Assembly: GCF_021130785.1 (NCBI RefSeq)
Contig: NC_060211.1
Coordinates: forward strand, 26,583,001 to 26,647,000
DNA length: 64,000 bases
Direction of reading: 5' to 3'
From: Homalodisca vitripennis
Lineage: Eukaryota; Arthropoda; Insecta; Hemiptera; Cicadellidae
Of the stretch, positions 11,401 to 22,130 are shown one piece after another. The notes beneath the pieces were generated by a model. That model saw only the letters and a list, made by a program, of their open reading frames with translations. It was not told the origin of the DNA and did no database searches. Position numbers and translations under genes: made by a program. The first letter of the stretch is position 1. Every line of letters begins with the position of its first letter.

Positions 11401-11980
11401 TTCAAAATAAGAAAAGCAAAATAAGAATCAGCTAAACAAAGTCGTGTAGGAATTGTAGAATATCTAATATTACTTGACCAATCACATGGTGGTATATGAG
11501 ATTTTCAGTACGTTTCTGCTCTCTATTGGTATAATGAACCATTTTACGCACAGGATCTACGTTCTCTTCGAATGTAGACTTGGTCAGCCACTTAGTGAAA
11601 TATTGAAAATGTACTTTAATAAACTTTTCAAAATACACATGCGTTGTAAATAAGTTGAATAAGTTATGAAATCCATATTACATAACGAGTTGCGTAAATA
11701 CAACCTAACGTCATACATCTAAATCGTATTCATTTTTCCTTGCTTAGCCTATGTATTAGTCTTTTTATACTTGAAGAACAGGATAGATTTCAATCTTCAA
11801 AACGTAGTCTTCTATCTTCACCATCGTCACAAAAACACCTTCAGTTGAATTGTTTGAAATTTATCAATAGACAATTGTACATGAGCAATAACATATTAAA
11901 AATGGTTTTTCTTCTTATTGTAATCAAATACTTAACTTATGAACAAACACTCCAATAATTATGACATTTTATTTTTGTGA
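8460..11980. other. AT-rich DNA, no supported gene
   Basis: Unique-looking AT-rich sequence. Two more complex patches (about 10150-10380 and 10750-10990, the latter with CAGCTG E-boxes) could be conserved non-coding elements, but nothing in the sequence proves it. Short open frames at 9096-9305, 9498-9695, 11432-11638 and 11740-11958 have no supporting context. Confidence 0.4.
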
Positions 11981-11982
11981 AG

Positions 11983-12012
11983 CCTTTTGTGTTTTATGAA
12001 CACATCATCAGA
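11983..12012 (-). repeat. CTGATGA-hairpin module (minus)
   Basis: On the minus strand: CTGATGA, a GTGTT/AACAC stem, then AAAAGGC in place of GAAAGGC. The TTTATTTTTGTGA flank on the plus strand is shared with the module at 50098-50132, showing that both belong to one dispersed family. Confidence 0.55.
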
Positions 12013-12479
12013 CCCACATAATTGAAATAAAAGTAAAGCAATAATACAAACAACTTAGACTTAAATAAAAACACGTCATTAAAAATATAAAGAGATACAA
12101 CATTTTAAAGATTATGAAGTATGTCTACTGTATATGTAAAAATTAATATTTAATTAGATTAAAGGCAGTAACGGTGAATTTTGGAAAGGTCCAGGCTCAT
12201 TATTTACTAAATCATTTTGGTTACTCTGCATAAAAATCGTTTCGTAGGCATCGAGGAATTATTTATTTTTGGTTTCTTTTAATAATTTTACTTGTGAAAA
12301 GCAGTATCCAGTATGAAGTGCCTTTCATTGAACAGGCCTCAAAAAAATAAAATTTCATAATTATTGGAGTGTTTGTTTATAAAATTAAGTATTTGAAAGA
12401 CTTTTTTGTTTTCATGTATTTAGTTTTGCGAGTCTTACATAATGATATATAAAGAACGAATGTGTTGTTGGAAACATTC

Positions 12480-12660
12480 TTTGTTTGAAGTTTGTTTTTG
12501 ACGATTGTAAAGGAAACAGGATTTTTCCGGAGATTTTGCCATCGTTCAGTGATACAGCAAATCAGTAACACTACGTTTCGAGATCTGTAATCTGATCTCT
12601 TCTTCAGGTAAATAACTAACCTAACACATAATTACAAACCAGGTTGAAATAAACCTAGTT
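12480..12660 (-). repeat. CTGAAGA-hairpin-GAAACG module, best preserved copy
   Basis: On the minus strand TTATTTAC is followed by CTGAAGA, a perfect GAGATC/GATCTC stem with an 8-base loop, and GAAACG (core 12575-12608). Downstream come TAGTGTTACTGAT, AACGATGGCAAAAT and a GGAAAAATCCTG end. It closely matches both arms of the foldback at 1484-1795 but is present here in one orientation only. Confidence 0.65.
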
Positions 12661-12706
12661 GTAGAACTTATTGGTAACAGTATTACAACACTTGATTATC
12701 TTCCTT

Positions 12707-12709
<3 letters not shown>

Positions 12710-12767
<58 letters not shown>

Positions 12768-12774
12768 ATATATT
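12710..12774. repeat. (TA)n microsatellite
   Basis: About 32 TA dinucleotides with two short interruptions near the right end. Confidence 0.95.
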
Positions 12775-12904
12775 AATCTCGATTGCCGGATTATCATCAT
12801 AGCTCACAACAGACTGCCTGCTCAATCCTCGATAATACGACATGTTTACGACTAAACAAGTCCAGATACGACTTTCACCAGTCAACCTGTGATGAATGAC
12901 TTAC

Positions 12905-12959
12905 CGCACAGCCCGGCGGCGTCCGAGAGCTGCTCTCTGGTCTCAGCAGGTTGTGGCTC
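12905..12959 (-). CDS. Candidate 55-nt internal exon
   Basis: Read on the minus strand, a TTCTATGTTTCAG acceptor (CAG at 12962-12960) precedes a GC-rich 55-nt segment that ends directly at a consensus donor, GTAAGT (12904-12899). One frame reads EPQPAETREQLSDAAGLC without stops; a second frame is also open and is the one continuing in the 12875-13114 open frame. The tight pairing of both signals around a composition shift is the evidence. The parent gene is not visible and I do not recognise the peptide. Confidence 0.35.
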
Positions 12960-13159
12960 CTGAAACATAGAATTGATGACAGCCTTGCTGGGAATTGGAG
13001 TGACGAGTATAAATTGTACCGGGTAGATTCGCTTCTAATGAACCGTCTAAAGTTTTCAACTGAAGAAAATTTGAACTGTCTTAATTTGAAACTTAAAAAT
13101 CTTTTAAGACGCACAAACGTAACTAAATCCCTATGTCCAATTTGTTTATGACTGAAATG

Positions 13160-14900
13160 AACAAAGCACGTCTGACTATATTATTGATACAATATTTATA
13201 CCCTTACATAGTCTCTTAATTAAAACAACATGTCGTAGTCTATTCTCAAGTTCAATTTCAATCTTCTTTATTTTTTTTTTTAATACGTAAGTACATATAA
13301 TTTACCTTCCAGTACACCTCAAACGACGCGTGCGGAAGTTCAGTTAAATCATATTACACAGTTATTTTTAGTGTTCATTGTCTCATTTATATTCTTATAA
13401 CATTTTCTTCACTTAAACCAAATTTACAAACCAGCAACGATCCATTTAAATTTAATAAATAATATACTAGGAGATTAATATTATTGACCACAAATATGTT
13501 ATTGATATGGTAACAGCGTGGATGTGTTTGTCTTTTTCTTTACATTTTGTAAAATTAATAAACACTTATAAAACTTGTTACCTATATGAATTTGTTCATT
13601 TTTTAAAGATATTTTAGAATAATTAAAGAGAAATAAACAGGCTGTAAATCCTTCTAAAATAAATTAAATTTTTGCATAATACGTGTGTTATTCTCCAGAA
13701 GTATTTCTCCAAAATTACTTAATTTAATGCATCGTTTTTTTTTTATTGTAATAATAGTCTGGAAGCTGGGATTCTCTGTTAGCATAGTATAAATACCCGA
13801 CCTTTTTTATTTATTTATATTTTAATTGGTGAAGAGAAATTTCTTCTAAGAAATAAATCGATCTTTATTCACATTAGTCAAAATGGGAAGATATCAGAAT
13901 GATTAAAAACTTGAAACGATAATATCCTATTTTCCTTCATTGAAACACTTAAAATGGACCGTCCAACACGTTCATGAACATTAACGCAACGCCAGTCGAT
14001 ATACAGACTAACTATTTGGTTGAAAGTGACGACTTTTGGCCTTTTCATCTAGCTGTGTGGTATTATTATTGATGTGTCTGTCGGTAGATTCTAAGTGTTG
14101 CAAATAAAAAATTATTTTTTGAGAAAAATTTATCGTTTCATATTTTCTACACATTCGATACCTACCCCACAACCACCTCAAAAAGTTGCCGTTTATTTCT
14201 TTTTATGTATAAAAAAAAACGTTTTTTCCGGCTCTGTTAGCAGTTATTATTAGTCACATTCCCTTAAGATACCCGTAATCCAGAACAGGAAATATAGTCC
14301 CAGTTTTAGTAGACAGTAATATTTTGAGAAAATTGTGTCCCTTGGAGGAATTTCAAATGTTTTCAAACTTTGAGTTTCAGTTATTCATCAAAACACTCCT
14401 GGTACGTAATTCAGTACTTCAAGAAAACTGTGAAAAAGAACCTTCTTATTATATTTAACAACATATTTATCAAATCTCAAACAATCTAAATCATTTATCC
14501 TCTTAAAATTCAACAAAGGAATACACATAAAAATGTATACCTTTCATTGAAAAATTTCATTTTTCTTAAATGTTTTATTCTTTGAAGATTAACTGTTTTT
14601 GTTTCTGGTCATTTCATTTTTTGTTTGGCTTTCATGATTGTTGGAAGATTGTGCATAATTTTTATGAGCTGGAAGTATATAAAAATAGCTTTGATTTTTT
14701 AATAATTTTTTACGCACACAACTATTTTATTTTTAAAAAAACCTGTGTCATGTTCACGCTTCGTATTATTATTTTTACATAGTGCGTTTTAACAAGAGTA
14801 TGCATACATTAAACCCCCAATAAACCCCTACAGCCAAGCTAGGAGCTTAACTGGCAGGCCCACGGTAAGAGGGCGGGGTAGACACACATAACCCAACCCC
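13160..14900. other. AT-rich DNA, no supported gene
   Basis: Only short AT-driven open frames (for example 14570-14782). No repeat array or RNA gene is seen. Confidence 0.5.
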
Positions 14901-14944
14901 TACATGGCAGTGGGGCTAACGAGTCCCAAATGTCTCGTACTGCA

Positions 14945-15032
14945 TATAAATAGATGGTTTACGTCCCAGTCCATTGAACACGATTTTGACGATACGGACC
15001 GTAATTGTTATGCCTACAGGCTCTGTCGGGGG
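14945..15032 (+). promoter_or_regulatory. Candidate TATA promoter and short first exon
   Basis: TATAAATAG at 14945-14953 lies about 23-30 bases upstream of an arthropod initiator-like CCAGT. An ATG at about 15009 reads MPTGSVG straight into a GTAAGT donor at about 15031. The preceding 100 bases are GC-richer than the surroundings. This is the layout of a short first coding exon, but no second exon could be tied to it. Confidence 0.25.
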
Positions 15033-16430
15033 TAAGTGATAGCAATTCATAAATTATAAAAAGTAAGATTTCATAAAGTTACCTACATTTTGTTTAATAG
15101 ATCTTAAGATTTTTTAACTCAGTAGCTTTCATTAGAAAAATATCATTAAAATCACAAATTGTCTGTTCTTTTTTCGACCAATATCTTCTTCAGAGGCAAA
15201 AACCTTTTATTTTAACATAGTCTTCTTTTAATTAAGAATGAAAGTACCATTCTGTTTTTTTAATAATCTTTGTGCAGTTTTGTATACAAGTTTTCAATTG
15301 AATACCTTAAGTATTTACATTAAATTGATAAATTTAAATCGTGCTTACTTACAATTTTATTTTTGTATGTTAATTTTCTGAAAATAAGATGATACATTTT
15401 AGTTTTTAAATATAAATACAAAATGTTGACGTGTTTCTTAACTTTTACTGCTTAATATTTCGTCAATTTTCAGTGACATTATCAAAATCTTGTATAAACA
15501 AAATCTAACCAAATAGAAGAATGAAGGTTATAAACAAAATGCAAACAACTATAACGTATGGTATTGAAACATGTAAAATAAAACGTGTAACTTTTCCTAA
15601 ACAGACAGATAGATAAAATTATTTATAATTATAATAATTAATTTACATTAACTATGCCCCAGATTTAATCCAACTGGTAATTTTGATTGAAGAGTCAACA
15701 TGTTTGCTTGTTCATACGAGTATCTTCTTAACAATAATTTTGTGTATTCTTCTATTGTCTTAATTTTGAATTTTCTTGATGCCAATTAGAGAGAAAGAAT
15801 TTTCAAATGTTTGATTGTGTTACATACATACATATAAAACGTATTAAAAGTATATAAATCCAAAAACGAAATTCTATATTCAATTTACAATTTTTTAATG
15901 TTATTGTTTATAATTTAAACAATATTTATCAAAGCAGAAATAATGTAAAAGTATTTTAAATTTGATATAAGTGGCAAAACTTCTAGTTAAAGTGTTTAAT
16001 ACATAGAATTAATGGGTTTAACAGTTGGAATTCGAAGACTGTGCGAAATGTACGGGGAAGGTGCACAACGAGTTTTGCTGAGGGGACAGACCCCGTGTGG
16101 GGGAGTTTGGGGCGTAAAATATATTACAAGGTGATAGGGGGAGCCCACACATGTGGTTGGAAAAACGAACAACGACCACACTTAATGCTTCCGTGTCCTC
16201 GACAAGCTCAAGTTCCGGGAAAGATTTTGTTTGAGTTATTTTTACCTTTATTTATTTATTTATTTTATTTACATGCAACAATACAGGTTACACACCCAAT
16301 TACATTGTGCATGTTTAAATCAAGATGACATGCAATAATATCCACACAATCAAATATAATCCAGTCCAGCCCAGTGTTCCACCAAAATAGCTCCCATTAA
16401 AATAGATAATTAAGCCTAAAGATAAATAAC
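15033..16430. other. AT-rich DNA, no supported gene
   Basis: Mostly AT-rich. A GC-richer patch at 16025-16215 followed by (TTTA)n near 16245-16270 may be the end of an old retroposon, but no family is recognisable. Confidence 0.4.
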
Positions 16431-16432
16431 AG

Positions 16433-16440
<8 letters not shown>

Positions 16441-16494
<54 letters not shown>

Positions 16495-16614
16495 ACGTAA
16501 CTATAATAAAATTATAAACAAAATAACAACAATAATAAATAATCATAAATATTAACAAAGTCAAGATAAGCCATAACAAAAAGAACGCGCGCGCGCGTAT
16601 GTGTGTGTGTGTGT
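16441..16614. repeat. (AT)n, then (GC)n(GT)n microsatellites
   Basis: An AT run of about 49 bases at 16441-16489, and a compact GC run passing into GT repeats at about 16585-16614. The 16397-16579 minus open frame is only the translation of the AT run. Confidence 0.9.
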
Positions 16615-16619
16615 AATTA

Positions 16620-17850
16620 AAAGTATAAACATCTTAATAAAAATATTGGTAGTGTAGTTTATTTATTTTATTTTTTTTCATTTCCATTCATCACGATAAA
16701 TGTGCCAGGATTGGTTAAAAAGAGTGTCAGTTACTGAAAGGTTACCTAGAGTATATGGTAATATTATTATTGGATTGAGATTTATTTTTTCGTCCCGAAA
16801 GAACGTAAGCACACATCAACAGTATTCCGAGTAAATTTGTAATATGGTTATATTAATAATTGTGTACTATAATAAATAGCTTCCTGGCGGCCTTGCATGC
16901 AGCTTTCTACAGTGATAGGTCAGGGTCTGTCTCTTCCTTCATGGATTCACCAGCTGTATAAATCTCTGATTAGATTTGCCTTGATATTTCAACTAAATAT
17001 TTTAAACTGTTGTATCTTTTTATCAACTGGATTGTCCTTACTAGTGTAGGAAGCGAGAGCTAATTTGTATGGTATAAGTACTTAACCTGTCGAGTTTTTT
17101 TTTACGTGCGTAGTTAGGTAATATGTTATAAATAATTTTTTTGTAGACTTATTCATTTTTATTCAAGTAGTATTGATTTCATGATATTGTATTATTCTGA
17201 AAATAGTACACCAACCATCTGGATTCATAACGAGGTATAACAAACTTGCAGGTAACATAGTAAATGACCTGATATAACTCTAAAAACTTATTTTTTGTGC
17301 TCTACGAAGAATATTAATTGAGGTGTAGTAATTAATTCCTTTTCAAAATGTTGAATCGCCGCCATCTTGAAAACTTTAGCAAAATCAAAAACGTGTACGA
17401 GTAGCAGTTGCTTGAAATTGCTTAGAATTTCTAACAAATCATGTTTTTAAATAAAAATGTTCTTCTCTTGAGGCTGGTTGTTGGTTGATATTGCCTAATT
17501 AACTTTTCTAGTACAGCCGTAAATAGTTATTCTATACTTAGTTTTGTTTAAATTGGCCTGAAATTATGGCAACCATTTCGGTTAATTCGTTTCCCTCAAA
17601 GTTATTGTACCCGAATATTTCTCATAACTTAACTTTCTAAAGCCATGAAACATTACGAGATATAAAATACCCTTAAAAACAAATACTGTTGTAAACGACT
17701 AAGAATTCGAATACACTTTTCAGTTTTGCTCAACGACTTAACTAACTCTTTTCCAAACATTAATTTTAATGACCACAATTTTAACATCTGAAGATTTTAT
17801 AAAACAGTCTATGAGGAAACAGCAAAACTATGGTTGGTTGAAATCTACGT
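16620..17850. other. AT-rich DNA, no supported gene
   Basis: No coding, RNA or repeat feature seen. Confidence 0.5.
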
Positions 17851-18330
17851 CCTTAAAAACCAAATGACTTCCTCGAGGGTTTCCCAAGGACACGTCCTAG
17901 ATATCCTCAACCACGCGCCGCCCTAAGAGGTTACACGCTGTTAACAGAAGTCGGCAGCTGGAGATGCTCAAGAGCCACTCCAGATAAACCAACACTGGAG
18001 CTGGAGCCTCCAGCAGCTGCTTGTCCGTCAACACGTGTAGCCGATCCATACACTCCAGTACGTGACGAGAACTAATTGAACCAATTTTCTTTTATTTTTA
18101 GAAACTTATTACAGCTTTCACCGCCCGATGTCAACAGCCCATCCAATGATGGCTTTATGGTCACGCGCTTCGATATATCCTTCTGCCCGGCCCGTCGTCA
18201 CCCTTTATTGCTCTGCGATCGCGGTTGTCACTCCAGTCGCTGGCGTATTGATAGAGCGTCATTAATCTTGTCCAGCCACGTCTTCAGTTGGTTATATTAC
18301 AGTATTGCTTGGAGTAAGCATTGATGATGA
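17851..18330. promoter_or_regulatory. GC-richer island next to the Helitron array
   Basis: A 480-base block of higher GC with E-boxes (CAGCTGG, CAGCAGCTGC). It is open for 40-75 codons on both strands: plus, ending PVRDEN at about 18073; minus, a Gly/Ser-rich frame ending PTSVNSV. A TTTTATTTTTAG acceptor-like site sits near 18100. Because GC-rich DNA loses stop codons by composition, I cannot choose between exon and regulatory element. Confidence 0.25.
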
Positions 18331-18397
18331 TCTTACTAGCGATCGACCAATAAACCAGTTTGCCAATCATCTTTGTCATCAACCATATATATATAAA

Positions 18398-18440
18398 CTC
18401 GCCTTCGGCTCGCTGGGGGCTACGCCCCCAGGCCCCCAAA
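18398..18440 (-). other. Helitron 3'-terminal hairpin
   Basis: An 8-bp perfect stem, CTGGGGGC-GTA-GCCCCCAG, lies 15 bases before the 3' end (minus strand). In Helitrons such a hairpin marks where rolling-circle transfer ends. The same hairpin recurs just right of the junctions at 27007, 30414, 32085, 33575, 35402 and 44828, and with one G lost at 42471. It is missing from units 3 and 10. The last bases here are GAG rather than the usual CTRR. Confidence 0.8.
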
Positions 18441-19914
18441 GTAAACGCTTGCAAATTCGGGGATAAGCGGAATTCGGTGACTGGTTAAGTCCGGACATTA
18501 AGTAAATGACAAGGGATTTAAAAATTGACCTTTTTCATAGATTTTTTTTCCGGATTCGTAAAAAACTTTTGACTTTGAGGGCATTTTGCGGTTAAACCGT
18601 TAGAGATACGACAAAAAGTGACTGGACCTTTCTTGTTGGAAATTTAATTTTGTCTTTCGATTGTGCCCTCAGATCTGATCTACGACCTATGGTTTAGCCA
18701 GAAATGAGCTCGGGAGAAAAGTCTGCACGGGTCAGCTATCTTGAATTGTTTAGTATAAACATAATAAAAACCGACGGTTTTAATATCACCAGGAGACTAT
18801 CTAGTCAAGGCGAGAAATTCCCTGGGTGGGTGATTAATGTTAAGGAGGTTAAGACAAGAGGGGGTTTAATTTCGTCAGGATATTGTCTGGTCATATGAAC
18901 AAATTCCCAGGGAGGGTTAACGTTACCGGGGGATAAGTCTCCAGGGGGTTATCTGGTCATACCAGGATCTTCCCAGAGGGGGGGGGGGTTAAGAAATTTG
19001 GTGACTCGTAAAATTCGGACATGAGGTCATGGCAGGAAATTCCCTGGGGGGGTTTAATGTTACCAGGGGGGTTAACACATCAGGGGGTTGAATGTACAGG
19101 AGGTTATCAGGTCATACCAGGAAATCCCCGGGGGGGGGGTTAATATTACCGGGGGTTAATGACACACTTGGGCCTTTTTTAGAGGGTATTGTGTCTGTGA
19201 AACATAATAAATATTCCTCTGTCCCTATCTACTATTGACGCTTAGCTAACGCTCAGCCAACTCCCGAAGTCACTGAACCTTTTCTGTAGATCACGTGATT
19301 TCCTAAATCCCGTTTAAAATTTGTTTTGAGTTACGACCAACCGTTTAGCCGCTATCAAGCCCGGAATGTAAATTTTTAGGCGAAAATGTCCAATATTTTC
19401 ACTTAATCGCGTTTTGCGGTCAAACTAAGGGAAATATAGTAAAAAAGTCACTGGACCTTTTTTGTAGGTCATCTTATTTCCTAAATAAAAACGTTAGTCT
19501 TATTTTGACCTCCGACCAATGGTTTCGCCGCTATCGACCCCAAAAACAAAAGTTTCGCGTAAAAGTTACAACAAAATTGTACATAATCACGATGACTTAG
19601 ACAATGTTAATGAATGGTGAATTGACTTTGAGGTAAAAGAATTGGGTTTATTTTTTAGGATGAAAAGAATATTGCTGTTTAATTAATTTGTCATTATTCG
19701 TTTTAAGCAAAAGAGATGGTTGATTTTGTGTGTGTTGAATATGAATTAGTGGTTTAAAAATATAGAATAAAATGTGTTTGGAATTTTGAAAAGAACAGAA
19801 AAATCAGTTGTTTGCCCGTCGGTTTACCAACGCTCAGATATTGAGGTTGGCGTATCCAGTCTCGCCACGGGGAGGCCGGCAAACTTAGAGACCATATCTA
19901 TTTACATATTTACA

Positions 19915-20262
19915 CAAAACGGGGAGTTTTATTCTGGCAGATCCCCTTGCCTACTGCTAATAAAGTCATCAGGGAGTTTTGGTTAAAGCAGTTCCCTTTG
20001 CCTACTGCTAATGAAATCATCAGGGAGTTTTGGTAAAGCAGTTCCCTTTGCCTACTGCTAATGAAATCATCAGGGAGTTTTGGTAAAGCAGTTCCCTTTG
20101 CCTACTGCTAATGAAATCATCAGGGAGTTTTGGTGAAGCAGTCCCCTTTGCCTACTGCTAATGAAATCATCAGGGAGTTTTGGTAAAGCAGTTCCCTTTG
20201 CCTACTGCTAGGTCAAATCACGACGGGGAGTTTTTTTTAAGTGGCAGATCCCCTAGCCTACT
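19915..20262. repeat. 50-bp tandem repeat in the Helitron 3' region
   Basis: Four near-identical 50-base units start at 20011, 20061, 20111 and 20161 with ATGAAATCATCAGGGAG, and more diverged ones flank them on both sides. The array ends 10-15 bases beyond the helicase stop codon. It is not a CRISPR array: the units are contiguous, with no unique spacers. Confidence 0.9.
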
Positions 20263-20271
20263 GCCGAAGAC

Positions 20272-20688
20272 TTAATCAGTGTTTAGAAGGAGCTCGTCAT
20301 ATACAATATTCTTTGCATAGGCGACTCCTTCTACTATTCTGTCGTCTGGTACAAGAACGACGATGTCGTCTGGACGTCTCACTCTGCTCAACAGGACGTA
20401 GAGCTGGCCATGAGTGAAGCAGTCCGTTCTCAGGTCGACTCCGACGTACTCAATTGTCTGGCCTTGGCTCTTGTGACCAGTCATGCAGTACGCCAACATG
20501 GGGGGGAACTGACGGCGACAAACCCGGAGCGGCGATCCTTCGGCAAACGCGAACCTGAACGTAATCCGGGGAATTCCGATAGGTTGCGTGTTGCCGATAA
20601 GTCTGACGGTGATCAGTCGGCTGCTGATCGCCGTCACAATGACTTTGGTGCCGTTCACGAGTCCATCACCGATATTTAAGTTTCTCAT
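20272..20688 (-). pseudogene. Helitron helicase, C-terminal part (motifs V-VI)
   Basis: Encodes the end of a PIF1-type SF1B helicase: RNLNIGDGLVNGT at the N terminus, QFPPMLAYCMTGHKSQGQT (residues 60-78) and FTHGQLYVLLSRV (residues 91-103, with the motif VI arginine). These are the family's final motifs, and a natural stop follows 35 residues later. The fragment overlaps the preceding one in another frame at 20666-20688, so at least one indel separates them. Within Helitron transposition the helicase would unwind the displaced strand. Confidence 0.85.
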
Positions 20689-20989
20689 GATTTAAGCACA
20701 CGGAGCCGACCTTGAGACGCAGGACGTGATCTGGCACTCCTTTGCCAGTGGCCTGGTTGAGGAGATTTACGTCCACATCCAGCCCGTCGTCGTCTTCTCT
20801 GTCCACGGTGTCCGCGCTTCTCAACTCATGAATGCGCCCGTCCATGAGGTCTAGGATGCGACCGTTGATCTCCTTGACGTTCACATTCAGAGTTGAGAGT
20901 ATTGCCCGTCTCGCACAAAGATCAGGATCTCGCAGAACACCAGGAGGAGAAACACATCCGTTATTAAGTCCGCGAGAGAAGTGAGGCAT
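20666..20989 (-). pseudogene. Helitron helicase, middle fragment
   Basis: The segment holds the helicase stretch around LCARRAILSTLNVNVKEIN (the usual 'ERAILA-TN-VD-IN' block of Helitron helicases) and ends near VPDHVLRLKVGS, just before the family's RNLN motif. Its true start is about 20965, where sequence from the 20887-21105 frame (DLITDVF) should join; the upstream codons here are out-of-frame shadow. Frameshifts bound it on both sides. Confidence 0.75.
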
Positions 20990-21105
20990 CTCACCCCAGT
21001 GAGGGGAATGAGAGACTCTCTCTCGCGGCCTTCTCCAAAAAGTAAAGGATTTATTGTTCCATTGCCTACTCCAAGGAGGAAGTTGGAGTAGTCAATGGAA
21101 ACCAC
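20960..21105 (-). pseudogene. Helitron helicase, fragment before the middle block
   Basis: DYSNFLLGVGNGTIN is the 'FADWLL-VG-GT' segment of Helitron helicases, followed by SLADLITDVF, after which the homologous frame shifts. The Met used by an automatic start call is not a real initiator. The fragment links the ATPase core to the 20666-20989 block. Confidence 0.7.
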
Positions 21106-22130
21106 TAGTTCTCTGGGGTGTCGTCAGGGAAAATAGTGTGAACAGTCGCCACAGATGTGACGCCCGAAGTGACACGCACGCGACATCAGCTGGTGTGCGA
21201 GCCTTCTCAACGACGGGCGCAATCTGACGGAAGTCCCCGGAGCAGATGAAGATCTTATTCCCGAATGGCACACTACTATTCATGAGATCCCGGAGGGATC
21301 TGTCGATCATCTCGAAGATGTAGCGGTGTGCCATCGGGGCCTCATCAAACACAATGAGCTGTGCTGCTCTGATGAGTTCTGCTCGCTGGGACCCGTTGGT
21401 GATGTTCCACACACCTGTGCCGTGACCTAGGTCTAGAGGGAGTCGGAACATGCTATGTGCTGTTGTTCCTCCAGCCATGTTCCTTGCAGCAATCCCTGAG
21501 CTAGCCACGGCGAGTGCAACCTGTCGACAACCACGGACATACGCAAGGATGACACGAATCAGAGAGGTCTTCCCATAACCCCCGGGACCGTCCAGAAATA
21601 TGATTCTAGAAGTGCGTCGGTCACGGGGGTTGAGAAGCAGAGAGCGAACGTACTCAAACACACGGCGCTGGTCTGGGGAGAGTTTGGGCACCCAGTCCTC
21701 AACGATGGTTCGCTGGAGGTTCTCGCCGTAGTTGAGTAGCTCTCTACCTAACTCAGTCGTGTCATCCTCGACGTAGGGGAGTCCATGATCTTTCAAGCAC
21801 GATCCCTGCTGGCGGAGGCTCCGATCGATGTCTATCAAGGTAAGTTTCACCGCCAGTTCAGGGTCGAGAGGGTTCCTTTCTAAGTGATCCTCGCTAAGGT
21901 TGTTCTTGAAAGACTCCCACAGAAGAGCAGCGGGAGCTCCCATGTTGCAGAGGATCACGAAGAAGGAACGGAGCCTAGGTCCAGTCATAAACGTAGATGC
22001 CTCGCGCAGCGCGTGATTGTATTCTTCTTCGTCTTCCACCAGGCCGAGATTGCGGGCTACGTCCTGAAACGTCCGGCAACCAGGACCGCCACGAGCCAGA
22101 AGATCAACGTAACCACGGCAAGGTGTAGGA
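21092..22130 (-). pseudogene. Helitron helicase, ATPase core
   Basis: The longest intact helicase stretch. Counting from Met at 22039: Walker A GPGGYGKTS (residues 151-159), Walker B LIVFDEAPM (228-236) and motif III SGDFRQIAPV (267-276), all with catalytic residues present. The frame is really open further upstream to about 22130, where PCRGYVDLL and TFQDVARNLGLVEDEEEYN match the Rep-helicase linker of Helitrons. A frameshift at about 22130 separates it from Rep. The C terminus drifts out of homology after the 'LWRLF' segment, again by an indel near 21125. Confidence 0.85.

Noticed and set aside
12575..12608. Complete hammerhead ribozyme
   Set aside because: CTGAAGA, stem II and GAAAC are present, but I could not find a convincing stem III and cleavage site, so only a hammerhead-like core is reported.
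16397..16579. Ile/Tyr-rich 60-codon minus frame
   Set aside because: Translation of the (AT)n microsatellite.
19915..20262. Regular 50-bp repeats resembling a CRISPR array
   Set aside because: Units are contiguous with no unique spacers, lie in a eukaryotic transposon, and have no cas genes near.
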